Positions 11,600 through 24,069 of a stretch of DNA of 64,000 nt are shown here, piece after piece. The translations under genes were made by a program, and so were the position numbers. The first letter of the stretch is position 1; every line of letters starts with the position of its first letter. Below the pieces are notes generated by a model, which worked only from the letters and a program-made list of their open reading frames with translations, ran no database searches and was not told the origin of the DNA. Source of the stretch: Adiantum capillus-veneris (Eukaryota > Streptophyta > Polypodiopsida > Polypodiales > Pteridaceae); NCBI GenBank assembly GCA_014529385.2, contig CM043944.1, forward strand, positions 72,781,884-72,845,883, in the 5' to 3' direction.

Positions 11600-13106
11600 C
11601 CATACTGGTCATCACCAATTCAATTTCAGAAAAATATCTTTCATGACGAGTCTTCACTCTGCTAGCATAATGAACATGCTTCATATAAAGAGATTCCTTC
11701 CCACTTTACAATAACATAGCTCCAATAGCATCATCTCCTACTAATGGGTTGACATAAAACTCCTTTCCCAGTCAGGAGCTTGCATAATAAGTAACGTACT
11801 CAAAACCTCAATAACTTTGTCAAAAACATCGTCACAGTCATGAGACCACTCCAGGGGATCATTCTTAACTATTTACTACAATGGATACAATAGCTGTGAT
11901 GCCAACGATATGCAGAGAGATGGATATTTAACTTTTTGTATGAAAGTGGCCAACTATTTGGGATCTTTTTGGAGGTGACAATAACAACAAAGCCTCCACT
12001 TCCTTTGGATCTACTTCAATCCCATTTTCTGAAATTACATGCCCCGGAATCTTCACCCGTGGCTGTGCCAAATGACATTTTTTAGGATTAAGCTGACCAC
12101 CGCATTCATCATACCTGGAAAAAGTCATCTCAAGCTTTTGAACATGCTCTTTCCTTGAATTGTATACACAGAAATCATCTATGAATCTTTTGACAAACTT
12201 CCCAAGAAACGGGGTAAGGAGCCAATCTACTTTTTTTTCAAAGGCTCCTGGCCCATTTGTCAACCCAAAAGGAAGGCAACAAAAGCAGAAACAATCCCAT
12301 GGCGTGATAAAAGTAGTCTTTTCCCTGTCTTCAGGAGCAATGATAAGCTGAAAGTATCCTGAATACCCATCACAGACACTATATCTTTCAAAACTAGCCA
12401 CTGCATCTAATAATTGATCAATAAAAGGCAAAGGGTAAGGATCTTTCTTGGTCACCGCATTTAGTGGCTTGTAATCAACACAAACTCTCCAACGCCCATC
12501 TTTTTTTGGAGTGACCACTACAGGGCTCATTCACTCAGCATTATCAACTGGCACAATGAACCCTATATCCAACAGCTTATCCACTTCTTCCTTTAAGGCA
12601 TTCAGCTGCTCCTTGCCCATCCTCCTTAATTTCTGTCGTATTGGCTTTGCCCCTTCAACTAGCTCGATCTTCACAAGATCCCCAACAAAACCCCTTATTT
12701 CCTGATATGAGGTAATGAAAATATTTGGAAACCTATCCAACATTGCTGAGTACTCCCTTCTTTCTCCTTGTGTCAAATCAGTACTCATCATATTTTGAAT
12801 CAACTCTTTCTTTACTGGCAGTTCCTGTTTAGGTTGCATCAACTCTTCAAGTTTCTCTAAACGGCTTGAAGCATTTATATTCCATGATAATTGAAGCACT
12901 TCACTAAATTCTCTTTGTTCCTTGTCCAACAACAAGAATGACACTTCACCCTCATCACTGGAACTCGAAGTAGTGATACTTTTTGAGTCTTTAGAACTAT
13001 CATCATTGGTAGTTTCGTACTCATCATTCTCACTCACATCTTTAACTGCCATAGGTTGTTTGGTAGTCATATCAAACACCCTCTTTTCACCCTTCGTGCC
13101 AGGCAC
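11600..13106 (-). pseudogene. Element A reverse transcriptase and RNase H
   Basis: The frame from 13106 to 12531 covers the linker and the start of RT (PIRQKLRRMGKEQLNALKEE). An in-frame TGA at 12531-12533 replaces a Trp codon that copy B keeps as TGG, and the same frame continues from 12530 to 11928 with SPVVVTPKKDGRWRVCVDYK, LPFGLTNGPGAFE and the catalytic FIDDF motif. A frameshift follows near 11950. The RNase H part (about 11870-11600) is broken; its counterpart in B reads FSINPLVGDDGIAAMLLQRG. RT copies element RNA into DNA. The copy is inactive. Confidence 0.8.
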
Positions 13107-13130
13107 ACCGATTGTGCCCTTGCCCCAATC

Positions 13131-13733
13131 TTACACGGCACCAACACCTCTCAACCAAGGTCGTCCCAAAATGAGAGGAAAGGCTCCTAGACCAGCTGGC
13201 ATAACATGGAAGTTTACCATAACTTTCACGTTAAAGAGTTCAACTTCCAAATTCTTGATCATCCCCAAACATTTCACCTTCGCATGGTTTGCTAGTCGAA
13301 TCCGAAACCCAAAGCTTTCGTATGCGATGAGACCGAGTCTCTCGACACATGACTGTGTGAACACACAAACTTGAGCACCTCCATCAATGTAGGCTTCTCC
13401 CATGCCCACACATTTGTGCCAAGCATTCACCACGTGACAAATGTCGGGTAACTCTCCCACGGACAACATTCTAACTTGTCCATGCTTCGGCTCTTTTTCT
13501 GGATTCACTAATGACTTCCACTGTCTTTTAAGTTTGGGCACCATATTCATCAATTGTCCAAAAGTACAATCTACTTTTCTCCCAATCAGGTCTTCCTTTA
13601 AGCTGTAAGCTGTTTGGCCTTCTCCCAAAGGCAAATCTGCCACTTCAAATCGTCTACGAGGCTTTCTCTTTCTCTTGACTCTTGCATCTTCGCCCTCCTT
13701 CTCCTTCCCTTTCTTTTTGCCCTGGTGCTGCAT
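13131..13733 (-). pseudogene. Element A protease region
   Basis: A 201-codon open frame with a basic N-terminal third (KRKRKPRRRFEVADLPLGEG), a linker, and a retropepsin fold: AYIDGGAQVCVFTQSCVERL with the active-site loop, then ANHAKVKCLGM and FPLILGRPWLRG, the strand pair near the C-terminal end of the domain. The active-site triad is D-G-G rather than the usual D-[ST]-G, and copy B has the same D-G-G, so the substitution belongs to the family. Copy B is interrupted by the LARD-like element in the linker; here the site is empty (around 13573-13577). The frame has no ATG link to gag and would be read as part of a gag-pol product. Confidence 0.75.
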
Positions 13734-13759
13734 AGCCTTCCCTCTCTCTTTTTCCTACT

Positions 13760-14722
13760 AGCAACACATCTGCGTCTTTCTTTTCCACCCGCACAATACC
13801 CACATGACCACCAGAGGTTGAGGCTTGATTTTCCTATCCAGTACCTTGATCTCCCCGTATATCCAATGCATAATCATTAGCTCTATTAGGAATCTGTTGA
13901 GGAAGTGGAAACATATCGCCTTCCATCCTTGTTGGCTTTGGACAATAAGTGATGATGTGACCAAGCTCACCACAATTATAACAAGTAGGAATGAACCCAC
14001 GACCATGACCACCTCCACCACCAAGAACACTAAGTCGTAATTCTTGCATCATGGTCATCATGTCTTGCATATTCCGTGCAACTGTTTGATGTTAGTAGCC
14101 CTTTCAATAGGTTGGCCTCCAGCTTCTACCTGATTCTCCTCCTTTTAGCTACCATTATGTTGCTCAGGGTCGCTTTCCCGTATTCATTAAGCCTTTGAGT
14201 TTTCCATTCTTTCTCTCTGGCAATGGCGAGACTGCCTCCTCAAAGGTGGCGAGCCTTTTCAGCTTAACTTTGAACTTCAGACTCTCTTTTAGGTTTGCCA
14301 CAAAACGGTCCTTCTTTAACATGGATGGAGGGATCTCGCTTCCCAAAGCCCGAGCCCATTTATCCATAAACGGGTGAACTGCATGACAAAATCATCACTC
14401 AACACTTTGATTAGTCCTTTGAGTGTATCCCAGAATTTCATGCCAAACTTCATCTAGTACTTCGAATGGATTGGTATTGTGCTAGGAAGTCCTGCTTCAC
14501 ACGATTGTAGTCCAAAACCACCCCTGGGTTTTGTGCCTGCATCAACTCCTCAAAATTGTGTAGCCAAACTTTTGCCTCATCCTGTAAACTATATTGCAGC
14601 ACCCGCAACAATATAGCTTGGTCTAGTATATTACGCAGTAAGAAATTGACTTCCAACTTTTCAATAAACGTCTATGCATTTTCATTAGGCAATCCATGAA
14701 ACTGTGGGAACTCGTCTGCCAT
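13760..14722 (-). pseudogene. Element A gag with CCHC zinc knuckle
   Basis: The start is an ATG at 14722 (minus strand), at the same place as in copy B (50213). The N-terminal MADEFPQFHGLPNENA is followed by an in-frame TAG (14672-14674) where B has CAG (Gln). The capsid part continues with LLRVLQYSLQDEAKVWLHNF and WARALGSEIPPSMLKKDRFV. The nucleocapsid has one CX2CX4HX4C knuckle, CYNCGELGHIITYC, near 13960-14000. Relative to B a stretch of about 36 residues rich in Gly, Arg and Gln before the knuckle is deleted. Gag packages the RNA; this copy cannot be translated through. Confidence 0.75.
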
Positions 14723-14880
14723 GTTTGATTGCCACAAAAAAAAACTTACATATGACGTCAAAAGCTCAAGGGTTGCCAATGGATCGCTCCACTACCTAAT
14801 CCACCTGGCCCCCAGTGCTTGGCTTCACAAAACCTCATGACCCTCCAGAGGCTACAATCCAATTATCCGACCGCCTCAAG

Positions 14881-16233
14881 TGTTTTCCACAATTTGCACA
14901 TACAAAGGCAGTTGTTCATAAGGACCCACATCCCTTTTACATTCACTGCCTGCATAATAGACATATTTCACAGGAATTGGAGCATAGGAGCACTTGCTCC
15001 TCCGTGGGGACACCAAAACAGTGTTTGTGTGTGAACAAGAAGCAAAATGAGAACCCCTATAGCGTTGCACACACCACACCATCGAAAAGAAATGCCACAA
15101 AGCTACGAAAAACACCTATGTCGAACACCTATAGAGTCGGGTGGAAAACAGTCCTAACCCGAACCATGATTAAAACTCATGAAAACCAAGACCATAAAGA
15201 TAAATCTTGTGTTGTGTAGACCTTCCTAGAGTATCCATATGCTTGATTCCAACACCAGACGAGAGAGTTACAAGCTTTCGAAGTTGGGATATCTCTCAAA
15301 AGCTCCAAAAAAGCTAGTCTCTGTAAGGAAAAAGGGTGTGCAGGGAATTGCAACTATTAAAAGGGAATTTTTTTGGCTCTTATCCCAAGGTATTTTCTCT
15401 CTCTTCTTAGCCAACATGGTTCTCTCCTTGGGCACCTCGTAATTGGTCCAATTTTGGCCTTTTTTGGGTCAAAAATGAGTTGTCGGCCACTTTCTGACCG
15501 AGGCAAGTGGGGAAAGGGGATATCCAGTGGACCAAAAAGGTGGCTAGGCACCCGAGCGCCACCTCTCGCACCCAACACCCACGAGCCTTCACAAGAAAGG
15601 CAAGGAAGCTTCATTAGATCCTTTGATACACCCTTAGGGGGTACCCACTCCCCCCCTTATACCCTCCAATTTCCACTTGCTCCCCCCCATGTGGGATTAC
15701 TCCATTGCCATGTGGCACCATACACCCACCTCCCCACTTAAGCCAATGAATTTTCTGTTTTGCCCCCCAGCTCGAGAAATTTTGGCGGAGGCGTGGTGGG
15801 TGACTCCGAGCACCGAATGCGATGCTGTAAAACCCGGCTCGAAGCTTATCACTTTGGCTATTTCGAGAAATCCTCAGCCACACCTTTTCATATTAAATCC
15901 ATCAAATCATCCCACTTGCCTTTCTGTGTATGCATCCGCACCCACTTTCTAAGTAAGGAACCGCCCACTTCCAATGCTTGTAACTTATGATGTATGAGTT
16001 CATTTCACCGTCTATCAAGCATGATTGAGAGTACTCATTGAAAACCACCTTTTAAGAGTTCGACCAACCCAAAACTCTTGAAAATGACTAAGAAAAACCA
16101 AGCCTTTATACATAATTTTTACAAGAGCACTCTCAAAACTCAAAGCAGTATGTACATCTATGTACTTGACGCTAGTGAGCAAGACTTTTGGCATGTCTTA
16201 GTGACTTTATGCTTATCCAAAAAATGCTTGACA
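14881..16233 (-). repeat. 5' LTR of Tat gypsy element A
   Basis: On the minus strand it begins TGTCAAGCATT at 16233 and ends ...GGAAAACA at 14881, giving TG/CA ends and 1353 bases. The inner boundary is supported by comparison with 52771, where the same sequence starts TGTTGTCC. The primer-binding site that follows on the minus strand does not match the usual Met-tRNA site and was not assigned. Outside the LTR (16234 on) the sequence is hAT-like. Confidence 0.75.
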
Positions 16234-16640
16234 ACCTAAAGCCATGGTGATGACAACTGCCAGCTGTTGAGATCTTGGGGACCCCAATATGTTCATTACA
16301 TCTTGGCTTTGTATATATGTGTGTACATGTGATTACAGATTTGATATTACATTTGTTTCTATGCCGTATGCACATGTGATTGCATCAGCATTATGTTTGT
16401 TTCTATGTCATCTCCATAGTGGTATCGCAAACCGTCTCTAAGGACAATGTGACGTGATGATTTCTAACCTTCACATTTCGATATGTTTCTTGAGTTAGTA
16501 TTGATTACAGGATGAAAATCACATTGAGCAACATATACAAGGGATTAAAGACGTAAAGCTACTCTATCATTTATAGTGGCACAAGAATGATGTAGCTCGT
16601 GCTGTTAAAACTTCCAATTTGTTTCCATTAGAATTTTTAC
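16234..16640. repeat. Fragment of hAT-like element, right flank of element A
   Basis: This matches 36690-37000 in reverse complement, including the blocks around TTTGTTTCTATG, ACCGTCTCTAA and AACCTTCACATTTCG. Together with 8200-8342 it forms a colinear copy of that region, split by element A. No coding frame is kept. Confidence 0.55.
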
Positions 16641-16815
16641 GAGCCTTCATGACAGTTGTTGTATGTTATGGAGTGATGTAGCTCCTTGAGAGCATATTTT
16701 GTAAACTTCAAAATTTATTAATACAATAGTGCATGTATATGGTGCTGTGGGTTTTTCCCTTGTACCCCCAAGGGTTTTTTTCATCCACAGGTAGGGACTC
16801 TTATTTGAGTGGGGG

Positions 16816-16979
16816 TGTTGCAGCTATATAGAGAGCCCAAACTTATGCTATAAATATCTAGGAGTCCCCACTACATACCTGTACTCAGTGTGTGCTCGAT
16901 ACACACTTTGGGGATTGCATACGATGGTGTCGTCTCTCTCTCTTCTCGTCTACCTACGCTCCCTCCCTCCGATTCAACA
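16816..16979 (+). repeat. LTR of a short-LTR family, plus orientation
   Basis: 164 bases with TGTTGCAGC at the start and GATTCAACA at the end, preceded by a G-rich polypurine tract (GAGTGGGGG). Its sequence matches, in reverse orientation, the LTRs at 25615-25754 and 38943-39094 (shared blocks around 'cacactttgggg' and 'ctccctccgattcaaca'). No primer site follows, so it would be a 3' or solo LTR. The upstream 16641-16815 holds a pyrimidine-rich stretch typical of a region just before a 3' LTR. Confidence 0.6.
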
Positions 16980-17865
16980 CTCCCCACCAGGTGGTCTCTT
17001 GTGTGACATCTACATTACAAAGAGAAATATGAAATTCAGCTTTCTCCCCTACTCACTCATCTATAAATATGTACACAAGTATATTAGCACACAAGCACGT
17101 AGATAGATATACATACTTGTAGACCTAAGTAGAGGCTAGTAGTGCCAAAGCTCAAGAGACACCTCTTTAGATATGATCACAGTCTCAACCACAGTAAAAC
17201 CAAAGGTACGTTGCGGAAATTGTCGCATTAGCGGATCAATGATTGCAACGCCACGATTAAAAAAGGACTATACCCAAGAGGAAGGGTCTAACCTTCGGAT
17301 GCTATGCTCCTGTAATTAAATAAATATATATGTACACACAAATATATATACAATTACATAAATGTAGCCATCATTTTGAGTAGAGATAAAGAGTTATTTT
17401 ATAAATGTAGCCATGGTTTTGTGTTGTGCACAGTGCGAGAGTGCTCATGCTTCTGTAGAGTGCTATGAAGAATATCTTGTTTATTGTGCTTCTTGCGCAG
17501 TATCTCTTCACAGCAATGCCTTGTTCAAGGGATTACTTTGCACCATGCATGCCTGCCTCCGTTTTGAGGTACGGTATCGTTGAAAGCTATCCAACCTAAT
17601 GCCTACTCCGTGGGGAGAAAGAGATAGGAAGAGAAAGAGAATGATAGAGAAGCTAAGGAGAAGAGAGTAGAAAGTAATTTCTGAATTCCATGAGCTTGAC
17701 ATAAAGAAGGTCTTTTTCATAGACCTCTACAGAAGCAGAAGCATACCCGCACTATGCACACCCAGAAATGGTTTCTTTGCCTACAACCATTACTCTTTAT
17801 CTTCCTATTTCTTTATCTTTCTTTTTCATCTATCTCTTTCTCCCCATGGATATCTCTATTTCTCT
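16980..17865. other. Spacer without recognised gene
   Basis: AT-rich DNA with short frames on both strands. Nothing resembles a known protein, RNA or transposon end. Confidence 0.4.
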
Positions 17866-18109
<244 letters not shown>

Positions 18110-18110
<1 letters not shown>

Positions 18111-18786
18111 ACATTAGATGATGTTGGGCAAAATGACAACTTTTAACACCACAAGAGAATCTCCAAAATGGGTAGTTTTTTTGTTCTTGCTCTCTATCTC
18201 TATCTGTGCATCTCTCTCTCTCTATTTGGGGGAATCCTTGTCAAGATATTGGAAAATTCAAGGTGAAATTCTTAGTCAATACTATTTAAAAGCATTTAAA
18301 ACTAGGTGGTGTGGTATGATGTTGTTACCTCCGTTCTTCTCTCTTACATATTAAAAGTCCAAACAAAGTTGTAAATGAACCTCACTGAAGAGACTCACTT
18401 AAAAAAGAACTTAACATGAGTATGGACAAAAAAGGTTCGCAAATAGGTTAAAAACCTTCAAAGAGCATTGATTGGTGCATGCCTGACAAAGGTAGGTGCA
18501 TGATTGCCGCCGAATGCATTACCCTGACCCTCTTGAGTGCATGCAGGCAATGAAAGCACTGCATGTGGATTCAAGAAGCTACACTTATAAAAATGCTGGC
18601 ACAAAACACTACAAACCCACCCAAAACTCCCTACGCGTAGGCATAAGGCTCCCCATATGGATACCTACTGCCACATGAGCCCCCATCATACCTACACACG
18701 TAATTGGGTCTTCTCATACACATAGTGCGCACACACACACGTGAAGCTGTTGCTGCCCGATTCTCCTCATACACAACACATAAACG
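18110..18786. other. Spacer without recognised gene
   Basis: No recognisable coding frame, LTR or transposon end was found here. Confidence 0.35.
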
Positions 18787-18815
18787 ACACACACATACAC
18801 GCGCACACACGCACA

Positions 18816-18860
<45 letters not shown>

Positions 18861-18872
18861 ACACAGACACAC
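18787..18872. repeat. CA microsatellite, interrupted
   Basis: CA units broken by single CG, TA and GA units; the longest pure run is about 18822-18854. Confidence 0.95.
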
Positions 18873-19636
18873 ACAATCGCACACCTCTTGCGGCAAACAA
18901 CCCCATCACACAATGGCCTTCGATCACCCCAAATCACAATTTTAGGGATAATGGGTTTGTGAGGTAATCGGGTCAGCACGGGGCTGCTCGCTATGGGAAA
19001 CAAGAGAGACAAGCTGTAAGACACAAGAAAAGGATTCTGACAACACCTTAAATGCTTAAAAATTGGCAACCGGAATGTTTTAAGTTGCTAATCATTAGCC
19101 AAAGTGGAACTCAATTACAAATGTTTGTCATTAACGGCATTGATGGTGTTAAGAGAGTTTAATGCTCTCAAATTAGACCAAGACTGCAAATTTCCCAGTT
19201 ATGCCTGCCATTAGAGCCCTTTGAAGGTAATTAGGAAAGAAGTCTCTGGTAAAATTCCCTACTTGATGCCCTTGTATCTCCCAAATACGATAGAAATAAA
19301 TTATCCTCTCACCTTCTTGCCTTACTGCTCTTTTTCTTGCTTCTTAACCTCAAACTCTTATCCCTTGCTTGCCAATGCCGAGATCTCAATTTCCTTCCCT
19401 TTGCTTGCCAAGATCTGACTCGTTACCTTGCCGAGCTCCCTTCTGTTGTTTCTGAGCTCCACCTTCACCGGGCCTTTGTCATCTTGCCTTGCTGAGCTCC
19501 CTTCTCGCCTTTGCCAAGTCGAGCTTCAACTTTGTTACCTGAATAAGCCTTCCCTTTGTTGCTTCATGGTCCTGAGAGAGAGAGAACTTTTCGAGCTTCT
19601 TCTTCTCTACCTTCCTCGGTTCCCCAAGGCCAAGAG

Positions 19637-19638
<2 letters not shown>
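18873..19638. other. Spacer without recognised gene
   Basis: The 19390-19540 part repeats the phrases 'gagctcccttct' and 'cttgcc' several times in degenerate form. No protein was recognised. Confidence 0.35.
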
Positions 19639-19684
<46 letters not shown>

Positions 19685-19795
19685 TTCCTTGCTTTGCTTC
19701 TCAAGCACGAGAAAGAGAGAGAGAGAGAGAAAGTCCACCTTTTTGTCTCCTTGTTCGAGCTCCCCACATCAAGAGCCCTAAGTTCTCCTTCTCAA

Positions 19796-19861
<66 letters not shown>
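19639..19861. repeat. Three GA microsatellites in a cluster
   Basis: GA runs lie at 19639-19681, about 19711-19730 and 19800-19861, each followed by similar text (a 'tgcttcc' or 'tccacc' phrase), so the unit spacer-plus-GA seems to have been repeated. Confidence 0.95.
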
Positions 19862-19863
<2 letters not shown>

Positions 19864-21353
19864 TGCTTGCTTCCCACATCTATAGATACCTCCCTCCTCA
19901 ACCCCTCTTGTCCTCAATTACCTTGGACCTCGTGAAAGATTTCCTTGCCCTTCTTTTGGCCTCTCTTCACCCTAGTTTTCCTCATCCCATATGTCACGAC
20001 GCCATGGACAGCTATGGCGCGGGACCCGGCATGATGACGTGGCAAGTTAGCGACTCCGGTCATGTTGTTTCTATCGTGGCTGGTATCTAATGCGATTGCC
20101 ATGGCATGCAGAGCATTTTTTGTTTCAGGCATGCTCTCATCCGAGCTTCCCACTGGACGCTACGGGTCCATCCTCTCATCTCTGCTCCTCCATTCACTGC
20201 TGCACGCCACACTTCCTTTTCTCTTCCCCCCCATTCGCACACTCAAATAACCTTAAGCCCTTATGGGCGGTATCCCGTGGGCGGCCGATTGCTTGCATTT
20301 TGGGGCCATTTCCCTCCATGGGCACCACATTGAACATATATGTCCACCAAGGCTTTCCGTCACTCAATGTTTGACATGCATATCAAGCAAGGCACCAACA
20401 AGGTTGGCATTCTCTGCACTCAATGCACTCCACAAGACATCATATCGGAGAATGAGCTCATCAAGATTTTTTTGTGCTTTCATAATAGCACCACATTAGG
20501 CATACACGGGGTGGCAAAAATCAATTGTCTTCTTCCTTCAATAGTCCTTGACTAGCAATATCATCGTGAATTTTGCTGCACAACACAACCTTCAAGATGA
20601 TAGTATAGGTGATTGCAATTTGAGAGAGACCCTCGACTTTGTGTCTGCTTAAGACATAGTTGTTTTGGGTCTTTCTTGCTATAAGCAATCTCTAATAAAT
20701 AATATTCTTGTCAGGCACAACACATCAACCAAAGCATTGTTGCATAACGTTCCAAAACTTGGTTGAAGTAAAAAATTCCCAGATGGCACACCAACCGAGC
20801 CGACTAGACTGGTACAAAACTAGCCCCCGATGAAATTTAATCTGGCAATATCTTGGTAACCGTAGTTTCAATCACTAATCTGAAAAGACCGACGCACCCC
20901 ACAAAGGGAGCACTTTAGGCCCGTGCATTCACTTCATTTTTGTCACCTGTGCTGCAGTTGCCAAATCCGGTACGGATTTGCAATTGATTCAAACTTCAAA
21001 CTGCCATAACTTCTTCACTGTAGCTCCAATGGACAAGCTGTAAAGATAGGCCGATAGAGAACTTTAAGCACTGTAGTTCTAGATCACAATATCCCATCTG
21101 TGCTCACTTCTATCATACTTTTTGTTAGCATCATCAACGCATCTGTTGGCCCTTTAAAGCCGCACCTGACATACACTAACTATAAAAACAGCTTGTTGCC
21201 AAGCCCTAAACACTGATCATTAATCAAGTAAGCTTCATAATCTTGACGTGCATTTTTTTGGCATCTTTCTTAGCATGGGATATAGTGGAGTTTTAGGACA
21301 TCCACCCACTCTGAACCTGCACATTCTCTGGCATGTGCCAACCATCTTCCCTT
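19862..21353. other. Unclassified, possibly LTR-derived DNA
   Basis: A 72-codon plus-strand frame at 20340-20555 is not recognised. The part 20780-21130 resembles 52280-52500 in phrases ('ctgccataact', 'tctgaaaaga'), so both may belong to one LTR family. Ends were not found. Confidence 0.35.
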
Positions 21354-22819
21354 TTAATTTGCATCATCAAAAGCTTCATCAGACACATTGTCCGATGCAT
21401 ACATATCATCATCATCCCTTGGTTGGTGATCTAAGATTTGATCCTCAAAACAAAACTCACCTTCCCGTTTCTTGAACAGTTTGATTCTTTTCCCTGCAAT
21501 AGGCACCCTAAGCTCAGTGCCATCGAGCTCACATAGTTTATATGTTGCATTGTCATAAAGATGAAGTACTACATATGGTCCAAACCACCTCTTGAACATA
21601 TTCCACATAGCAGAGTATTAATTTTCCAAGCTACTATCATAAACAAGTACCCAATCTCCATCTTTGATAGCAAACGGTCATAGTCTATGCTTCTCATCAA
21701 ATGCTTCTTTATTCTTCTACCTTGCCTCCTTGAGCTTTTCTTTGGCCTCTTCAATATCTTCTTGACGCCTCTCAGGTTGGCACTTACGTAAAGCAAGAAA
21801 ATCTTCTGTAGACATATCTATGTCCCATGGAATTATAGTCCAAGGCATAACTACCTCCTCTATAGGCATAATGGGTTTCTATCCATGGATCAATTCAAAT
21901 GGCATAAAACTTGTAACTGAACTATAGGTAGAGCGATCAACCCATAAAGCAAAACGTAGAAGTTTAGGACAATCACCAATATGTCCTTGGCATGCTTTTG
22001 CTAATCCTTGTAGGACTAGTGTCTACTGTCACATTTACTGGCCTTTGACACTCATTGTCTACCTTTCCCAAAGTTGGTGCTAACTCGAACAACTCCTTTA
22101 GCTTTTTCATGGATTTTTCATGGCTTTTATATGTGCTTTTGTCCATTTAAAATTTTGATTCTTTCTAAGAAACTGATAAAGAGGAATATCTACATGTGCA
22201 TAATGTCGAATCCAAATAACATAAAAGACACATGCTCCTAAAAACTTGTTAACCTCAGTGACGCTATTTCATGTTTCTTTCATTCTTTGGATGACATCTA
22301 CCTTTGTTGGAAAAGGTTTCCTACCATATAGCCCGCACATGTGCCCCACAATGAGCACTTCATTGACACCAAACATAGACTTTTTCCTTGACAAAGTAAG
22401 ATTCACTTCTTCCAACCTAGACATAATTTTATCACAATCATGTATGTGATTTACCACAAACCTATGACATCCCTCGAGATCCAAAGATTCATCTTTCTCA
22501 CTTTCTTTACATCCTTTGATAGGCAAATCATCAATGAAAGGCATTGTAATTTGAGGAATTTTAAGACCTTATTCATCCCATTCATCATCTGTGTAGCTGA
22601 GTTGGTTTCTCCCTGTGGCAAGGTACACATCCTTACCAAACCCAAAGGTGTTCTCATGGTTGTCAAGTCCTTGCTTTCAATCGCAAGCTTAAATTGATCG
22701 TACTTGGAGTAGAGATCCCCCATTGAGTACATTGCCCTCCCTGCAAACACCTTTGCAAACTCATCTTCAATTGGACTTGTACCTACATTTCTAATTGTCA
22801 CCTTGTTTAATGGCTGCAT
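21354..22819 (-). pseudogene. Gypsy pol remnant: RT and end of integrase, middle deleted
   Basis: From 22819 down: the RT palm start (MGDLYSKYDQFKLAIESKDL, MRTPLGLVRMCTLPQGETNS), a frameshift, then the palm with PFIDDLPIKGC (F-I-D-D catalytic motif) and HDCDKIMSRLEEVNLTLS to 22269. Next, at about 22020-21811, is only the late part of the integrase region, and at 21796-21354 the C-terminal tail (DNATYKLCELDGTELRVPIA, GKRIKLFKKREGEF). RNase H and the integrase core are missing, so an internal deletion joins RT to the integrase tail. It resembles the family at 1-8160, but no overlap proves this. Confidence 0.65.
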
Positions 22820-22861
22820 ATCTTGGATGAAACATTTTTAGCATGAAAATTTCACAACAAA

Positions 22862-23079
22862 TGTTGTAACCTCCGTATGAATTAGCCACTAAATCCTCAT
22901 TGTCTCTCTATAAATAGACCATTGAGGGTCACACTTTGTATTCTTATTTTCTCTTGAGTGCATTTAGTTAATTACATGATTAGTGGTGTTGTTAGCATTA
23001 TGATTATCTTTATTCTATTGCTCTCTCTTAGTAGTGAGTTAACTAAGTGCAATTAATTCTTGGAGTGATTAAGTTTTCA
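22862..23079 (+). repeat. 5' LTR of a truncated copia element
   Basis: 218 bases with TGTTGTAACC at the start and GTTTTCA at the end, containing a TATAAATA box at about 22909. A Met-tRNA-type primer site follows at 23082. Confidence 0.6.
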
Positions 23080-23081
23080 AA

Positions 23082-23335
23082 TGGTATTAGAGCGATTGAA
23101 GCTTTAATCTCTAAAGCCTATCTTCCTACTTAGTTCTTATATTCAAAGCCTCCTTCAAGGATTTTGAAACCTTGAGAGATGGACAAGATTTCTTTTACAT
23201 CCGCTATTACGGCTACCTACAAAACTAGCTATGGTATTGACAAGTTTGATGGCATGAATTATAGGGCATGGAAGATAAAAATGGAGCTCTATCTCTAGCA
23301 AGCCCAACTTTGAGAAGAAACATCGGGACAAGAGG
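23082..23335 (+). pseudogene. Copia primer site and gag start, truncated
   Basis: The primer site TGGTATTAGAGC (23082-23093) differs from the Met-tRNA complement at one base. About 85 bases on, an ATG at 23179 opens MDKISFTSAITATYK and then KFDGMNYRAWKIKMELYL, the N-terminal gag signature of Ty1/copia elements (F-D-G-x-N-Y-x-x-W). A TAG follows where a Trp or Gln would be expected, and similarity ends near 23335, at the start of another repeat. The rest of the element is missing. Confidence 0.65.
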
Positions 23336-23560
23336 TGCAACGAGGGATTTAATATTATGTAATTACCACAAATTTTGTGTGATCACAAGGTCTTATCGAC
23401 ACATTTACATGATTACACTTAACATGGTCACAAAGAATCCGGTTTAGGGCAACCTCGAAACCCACTAAAATCCTGTCAGGGTTTTATATTTTCCTTGTGG
23501 GCCCGCCAAGGAAACTAAAAAGTCCGGCGGGGCCACATAATTATATATATAGGGCCCCGA
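23336..23560. repeat. Dispersed repeat, copy 1
   Basis: This matches 54115-54335 in reverse complement (shared blocks 'agggattta', 'tgtgat.ac', 'cccgcc' and 'aagtccggcggg'). The TG-led start and GC-rich end suggest an LTR start. The family is unknown. Confidence 0.5.
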
Positions 23561-23595
23561 TCGGGCCCGCTTGGTGTTATTTTTTGAGTCATCTT

Positions 23596-23597
<2 letters not shown>

Positions 23598-23669
<72 letters not shown>
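23598..23669. repeat. GA microsatellite, about 36 units
   Basis: A pure GA run of 72 bases directly downstream of the dispersed repeat. The serine/leucine- and arginine/glutamate-rich frames over it are artefacts. Confidence 0.95.
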
Positions 23670-23671
<2 letters not shown>

Positions 23672-24069
23672 ACCTTTGGAGGTACATCGCGAGGAGATAG
23701 AAGAGAGGGAGATAGGGGGTCGTCTGGGACCGGGCTCTCCATCCCAGTGCGCCACAGTAGTGGAGTACCTGACCACACGACCCGGGTATGTATTGTGTGT
23801 GTATGCGTTGTGTGGTAGCGTACCTTTTGTCATATTGCATTGTAGTCATAAGGTACCTTACCACACAATGGGAGTGTGTGCGGAACAGTGTTTACCACGG
23901 CGGCATCACCTCGGTGGCGTGGAGAAGATGGTGTCCTTGTGGTAAGTATTGGCTTACTGTTTGGGTACTACATCGATAACACGGCGAATCTAGTATCCTT
24001 ATGGTAAGTCAACTTCCCTTCCCCTTTCCCAAAAAACATATGGGCATCGATCGGTAACACGGCTATATG
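23670..24069. other. Spacer with recurring GTAACACGG motif
   Basis: No gene. The phrase 'cgatcggtaacacggc' at about 24046-24063 recurs as 'cgatcggtaacgcggc' near 25807-25822, on the other side of the 24070-25754 element, and in weaker form near 23971 and 25950. Confidence 0.5.

Noticed and set aside
20340-20555. 72-codon frame as a small gene
   Set aside because: No recognised motif, no supporting neighbours, and the region resembles decayed LTR DNA.
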